Shown in pieces: positions 60,943 to 64,000 of a stretch of 64,000 nucleotides of DNA. The DNA is taken from positions 4,507,501-4,571,500 of the forward strand of contig NZ_CP027762.1 in assembly GCF_003852315.1 (NCBI RefSeq). The letters are read 5' to 3'. The translations under genes and the position numbers were made by a program. Position 1 is the first letter of the stretch. Every line of letters starts with the position of its first letter. The notes under the pieces are model-generated. The model was not told the origin of the DNA. It did no database searches and saw nothing but the letters and a program-made list of their open reading frames with translations. This DNA is from Pseudomonas sp. LBUM920. Lineage in GTDB: Bacteria; Pseudomonadota; Gammaproteobacteria; Pseudomonadales; Pseudomonadaceae.

Positions 60943-62715
60943 ATGTGCGGATTAGCTGGCGAGTTACGTTTTGATCACCAACCTGCCGACCTGGCAGCGG
61001 TGGAGCGGATCACCCATCATTTGGCACCACGCGGTCCTGACGCGTGGGGCTTCCACGCCCAAGGGCCGATTGCCCTGGGCCATCGACGCCTGAAAATCAT
61101 GGACCTGTCGGACGGCTCGGCCCAACCGATGGTCGACGCCCAACTGGGGCTGTCCCTGGCCTTCAATGGCGCGATCTACAACTTCCCGGAATTGCGTGAA
61201 GAGCTGGAAGCACTCGGCTACGCCTTCTATTCCGGTGGTGACACCGAAGTGCTGCTCAAGGGCTACCACGCGTGGGGCGAAGCACTGCTGCCCAAGCTCA
61301 ATGGCATGTTTGCGTTTGCCATCTGGGAGCGTGACGCCCAGCGCCTGTTCATCGCCCGTGACCGTCTGGGTGTTAAGCCTTTGTACCTGTCGCGCACCGG
61401 CCAGCGCCTGCGCTTCGCCTCGGCACTGCCGGCATTGCTCAAGGGCGGCGACATCAACCCGATACTTGATCCGGTCGCGCTGAATCACTACCTGAACTTC
61501 CACGCCGTGGTACCGGCACCGCGCACGTTGCTGGCAGGCATTGAAAAACTGCCGCCGGCCAGCTGGATGCGCATCGACGCCAACGGCAAGATCGAACAGA
61601 AAACCTGGTGGACGCTGCCCTACGGTCCCCATGACGATGAAAAAAACCTGACCCTGGAAGACTGGACCGACCGCGTGCTCGACAGCACCCGCGAAGCCGT
61701 GGCCATTCGCCAACGCGCCGCCGTGGATGTCGGCGTGCTGCTCTCCGGCGGTGTCGATTCGAGCATGCTCGTGGGCCTGCTGCGTGAAGTCGGCGTGCAG
61801 GACCTGTCGACCTTCTCCATCGGCTTTGAAGACGCCGGCGGCGAGCGCGGCGACGAATTCCAGTATTCGGATCTGATCGCCAAGCACTACGGCACCCGTC
61901 ACCATCAACTGCGCATCGCCGAAAGCGAGATCATCGAGCAACTGCCCGCCGCGTTCCGTGCCATGAGCGAGCCGATGGTCAGCCACGACTGCATCGCCTT
62001 CTACCTGCTGTCGCGGGAAGTGGCCAAGCATTGCAAAGTGGTGCAAAGCGGCCAGGGCGCCGATGAGCTCTTCGCCGGTTACCACTGGTACCCGCAAGTG
62101 GATGGCGCCAGCGATCCCTATGCCGCCTACCGCGATGCCTTTTTCGACCGCAGCTACGACGACTACGCGGCCACCGTCGCCCCCAAATGGCTGACCGCCA
62201 ACGACGCTGCCGGTGACTTCGTGCGCGAGCATTTCGCCATGCCGGGCGCCGACGCCGCCGTGGACAAGGCGCTGCGCCTGGACAGTACGGTGATGCTGGT
62301 GGACGACCCGGTCAAACGCGTCGACAACATGACCATGGCCTGGGGCCTGGAAGCACGCACGCCGTTTCTGGACTACCGCCTTGTCGAATTGTCAGCCCGT
62401 GTGCCCGGCAAATTCAAACTGCCCGACGGTGGCAAGCAAGTCTTGAAAGAAGCCGCGCGCCGCGTGATCCCGAGTGAAGTCATCGACCGCAAAAAAGGCT
62501 ACTTCCCGGTGCCGGGCCTCAAGCACTTGCAGGGCGACACCCTGAACTGGGTGCGTGAACTGCTGCTGGACCCAAGCCAGGATCGCGGCCTGTTCAACCC
62601 GGCCATGCTGGATCGCCTGCTGACTGACCCCCAAGGTCAACTGACGCCGCTGCGCGGTTCAAAGCTGTGGCAACTGGCGGCGCTGAACCTGTGGCTCAGC
62701 GAACAAGGAATCTGA
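60943..62715 (+). CDS. asnO: N-acetylglutaminylglutamine amidotransferase (asparagine-synthase family)
   Basis: This is 590 residues from the ATG at 60943 (AAGGA 5 bases upstream). The N-terminus MCGLAGE exposes Cys2 as the glutaminase nucleophile after Met removal, with RGPDAWG and FNGAIYNF. The synthetase half has the PP-loop LLSGGVDSSMLVGLL at about 267-281 and SGQGADELFAGYHWYP. Together with Ngg it forms N-acetylglutaminylglutamine amide (NAGGN), an osmoprotectant known in Pseudomonas and Sinorhizobium. The next gene begins 3 bp after its stop. The leader hairpin may gate its transcription. Confidence 0.93.
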   Translation: MCGLAGELRFDHQPADLAAVERITHHLAPRGPDAWGFHAQGPIALGHRRLKIMDLSDGSAQPMVDAQLGLSLAFNGAIYNFPELREELEALGYAFYSGGDTEVLLKGYHAWGEALLPKLNGMFAFAIWERDAQRLFIARDRLGVKPLYLSRTGQRLRFASALPALLKGGDINPILDPVALNHYLNFHAVVPAPRTLLAGIEKLPPASWMRIDANGKIEQKTWWTLPYGPHDDEKNLTLEDWTDRVLDSTREAVAIRQRAAVDVGVLLSGGVDSSMLVGLLREVGVQDLSTFSIGFEDAGGERGDEFQYSDLIAKHYGTRHHQLRIAESEIIEQLPAAFRAMSEPMVSHDCIAFYLLSREVAKHCKVVQSGQGADELFAGYHWYPQVDGASDPYAAYRDAFFDRSYDDYAATVAPKWLTANDAAGDFVREHFAMPGADAAVDKALRLDSTVMLVDDPVKRVDNMTMAWGLEARTPFLDYRLVELSARVPGKFKLPDGGKQVLKEAARRVIPSEVIDRKKGYFPVPGLKHLQGDTLNWVRELLLDPSQDRGLFNPAMLDRLLTDPQGQLTPLRGSKLWQLAALNLWLSEQGI

Positions 62716-62718
62716 TTG

Positions 62719-64000
62719 ATGAAACCTCTCGCAGCGGCTTACAGCCAACGCTTGCTGAAGGGCCAGGCGCCGACCTACGAGCGCCTGCAGGCCCGCCTGG
62801 CTGAAGATGGCAGCCCGTTGGGCGCCGAACCGATTGCCGTGCATTGCGGGTGGGGCCGGTTGTTGATCGGCCATACCTTCCCGGACCCGGCAAGCCTGGC
62901 CCAGGAACTGCTCAAGGAACAGCCTGGCGAGCGTGACATCGCCCTGTACGTGGCAGCGCCCCAGCAGATTCTGGGGATCGATCCGCAGCAGCTGTTCCTC
63001 GACCCGTCCGACACCCTGCGCCTGTGGTTCAGCGACTATCGCCCCGCTACCCGCGTGTTTCGCGGTTTTCGGATTCGCCGGGTACAGACCGAAGCCGATT
63101 GGGCGGCGGTCAACGTGCTCTACCAGGGGCGCGGCATGTTGCCGGTCGACGCTGAACGCCTGACCCCGCGCCATCAAGGCGGCCCGGTATATTGGCTGGC
63201 CGAAGACGAAGACAGCGGCGCGGTGATCGGCAGCGTGATGGGCCTGAACCATCAGAAGGCCTTTCACGACCCGGAAAACGGCTGCAGCCTCTGGTGCCTG
63301 GCGGTTGATCCGCAGTGCACGCGCCCTGGCGTGGGTGAAGTGCTGGTGCGCCACTTGGTGGAGCACTTCATGAGCCGCGGCTTGAGCTATCTCGACCTGT
63401 CGGTGCTGCACGATAACCGTCAGGCCAAGAGCCTCTACGCCAAGCTGGGTTTTCGCGCGCTGACCACCTTTGCGATCAAGCGTAAAAATGGCATCAACCA
63501 GCCGCTGTTTCTCGGCCCTGGCCCGCAGGCCGGCTTCAATCCCTATGCGCGCATCATTGTCGAGGAAGCCCACCGACGCGGCATCGATGTGCACGTGGAT
63601 GACGCCGATGCCGGCCTGTTCACCCTCAGCCATGGCGGGCGCCGCGTGCGTTGCCGTGAATCGTTGAGCGACCTGACCAGCGCCATCAGCATGACCTTGT
63701 GCCAGGACAAGAGCCTGACCCACAAGGTGCTCAAAGCCGCTGGTTTGAACCTGCCGTCGCAGCAATTGGCGGGCAGTGCCGACGACAACCTGGAGTTTCT
63801 CGACGAACATCAGCGCATCGTGGTCAAGCCGCTGGATGGCGAGCAAGGCCAGGGCGTGGCGGTGGATCTGCAGACCATCGAGGACGTGCAGAAAGCCATT
63901 GAAACAGCGCGCCAGTTCGACAGCCGCGTGCTGCTCGAGAGCTTCCATGAAGGCCTCGACCTGCGCATTCTGGTGATCGGTTTTGAAGTGGTTGCCGCTG
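62719..64000 (+). CDS. ngg: N-acetylglutaminylglutamine synthetase, 5' part (runs off window)
   Basis: The frame is open from the ATG at 62719 to the right edge, 427 codons. The first 280 residues include a GNAT acetyltransferase region (WCLAVDPQCTRPGVGEVLVRHLVEHFMSRGLSYLDLSVLHDNRQAKSLYAKLGFRAL). From about residue 330 an ATP-grasp domain begins (LTHKVLKAAGLNLPSQQ; IVVKPLDGEQGQGVAVDL). This acetyltransferase plus ligase fusion makes N-acetylglutaminylglutamine, which AsnO then amidates. It starts 3 bp after asnO, so the two are one operon. The expected M42-peptidase third gene would be outside the window. Confidence 0.92.
   Translation, partial: MKPLAAAYSQRLLKGQAPTYERLQARLAEDGSPLGAEPIAVHCGWGRLLIGHTFPDPASLAQELLKEQPGERDIALYVAAPQQILGIDPQQLFLDPSDTLRLWFSDYRPATRVFRGFRIRRVQTEADWAAVNVLYQGRGMLPVDAERLTPRHQGGPVYWLAEDEDSGAVIGSVMGLNHQKAFHDPENGCSLWCLAVDPQCTRPGVGEVLVRHLVEHFMSRGLSYLDLSVLHDNRQAKSLYAKLGFRALTTFAIKRKNGINQPLFLGPGPQAGFNPYARIIVEEAHRRGIDVHVDDADAGLFTLSHGGRRVRCRESLSDLTSAISMTLCQDKSLTHKVLKAAGLNLPSQQLAGSADDNLEFLDEHQRIVVKPLDGEQGQGVAVDLQTIEDVQKAIETARQFDSRVLLESFHEGLDLRILVIGFEVVAA

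Noticed and set aside
62659..63948. 429-codon minus-strand frame opposite ngg
   Set aside because: The plus strand encodes the GNAT/ATP-grasp synthetase directly after asnO; the minus frame is a shadow.

Overview
The window looks like chromosomal DNA of a Pseudomonas, most probably of the P. fluorescens species complex. It is GC-rich and densely coded. It carries the REP/REPIN palindromes (GTGGGAGCGGGCTTGC and GTGGCGAGCAGGCTTGC families) and the branched intergenic repeat typical of that group. Its gene families are Pseudomonas-like: DUF2790, DUF1737, DUF2986, cynR-cynT-cynS, many LysR regulators, a FecI/FecR/TonB-receptor trio and the N-acetylglutaminylglutamine amide (NAGGN) osmolyte genes. 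No phage, plasmid, transposase, CRISPR or rRNA was seen. Species identity is inference.

Layout. 1-6343: the 3' end of an unrecognised gene, a small secreted protein, a secreted alpha/beta hydrolase, a CodA-like amidohydrolase, then cyanate detoxification (cynS and cynT, with divergent cynR). 6621-11133: a MocR regulator facing a stand-alone panB, a secreted GH6 cellulase-like enzyme, a 54-residue DUF2986 protein, and a GlxA-type AraC regulator tightly coupled to an isochorismatase-like hydrolase. 11795-17738: an MHS-family transporter, pxpC and pxpB (5-oxoprolinase subunits, no pxpA seen), a VOC protein, a LysR regulator and a YeeE/YedE sulfur transporter. 18048-20382: a MarR operon (regulator, isochorismatase-like protein, drug-type exporter) under a clear palindromic operator. 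20357-28500: a secreted nuclease, a membrane PQQ dehydrogenase, SDR and LysR genes, and an MFS/TetR divergent pair with paired operators. 28571-29454 is a decayed patch with an OprD porin tail and a truncated, frameshifted 2-hydroxyacid dehydrogenase.

29585-36123: a DUF3857/transglutaminase protein, then a Fur-type cell-surface signalling cassette (sigma factor, FecR, STN-containing TonB receptor) and tRNA-Asn with its terminator. 36210-43092: a LysR regulator divergent from lldD, a GGDEF cyclase behind a perfect 20-bp palindrome, a PqqC/TenA-like protein and a PAS-GGDEF-EAL membrane protein. 43093-49058: an ABC exporter, a DsbA-like protein and trhO in one unit, then bolA, a DUF2059 protein and fumC. 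49123-55791: repeat elements separating an EamA exporter, a thiolase, polyphosphate:AMP phosphotransferase and mnmC.

55803-64000: a 1609-residue protein with leucine-rich repeats and a C-terminal NEL-type ubiquitin-ligase domain, then the NAGGN operon (asnO, ngg), whose leader contains a terminator-like hairpin. The window ends inside ngg. The most interesting items are the giant NEL protein, which has no visible secretion system nearby, and the possible attenuator or small RNA in front of the osmolyte operon.
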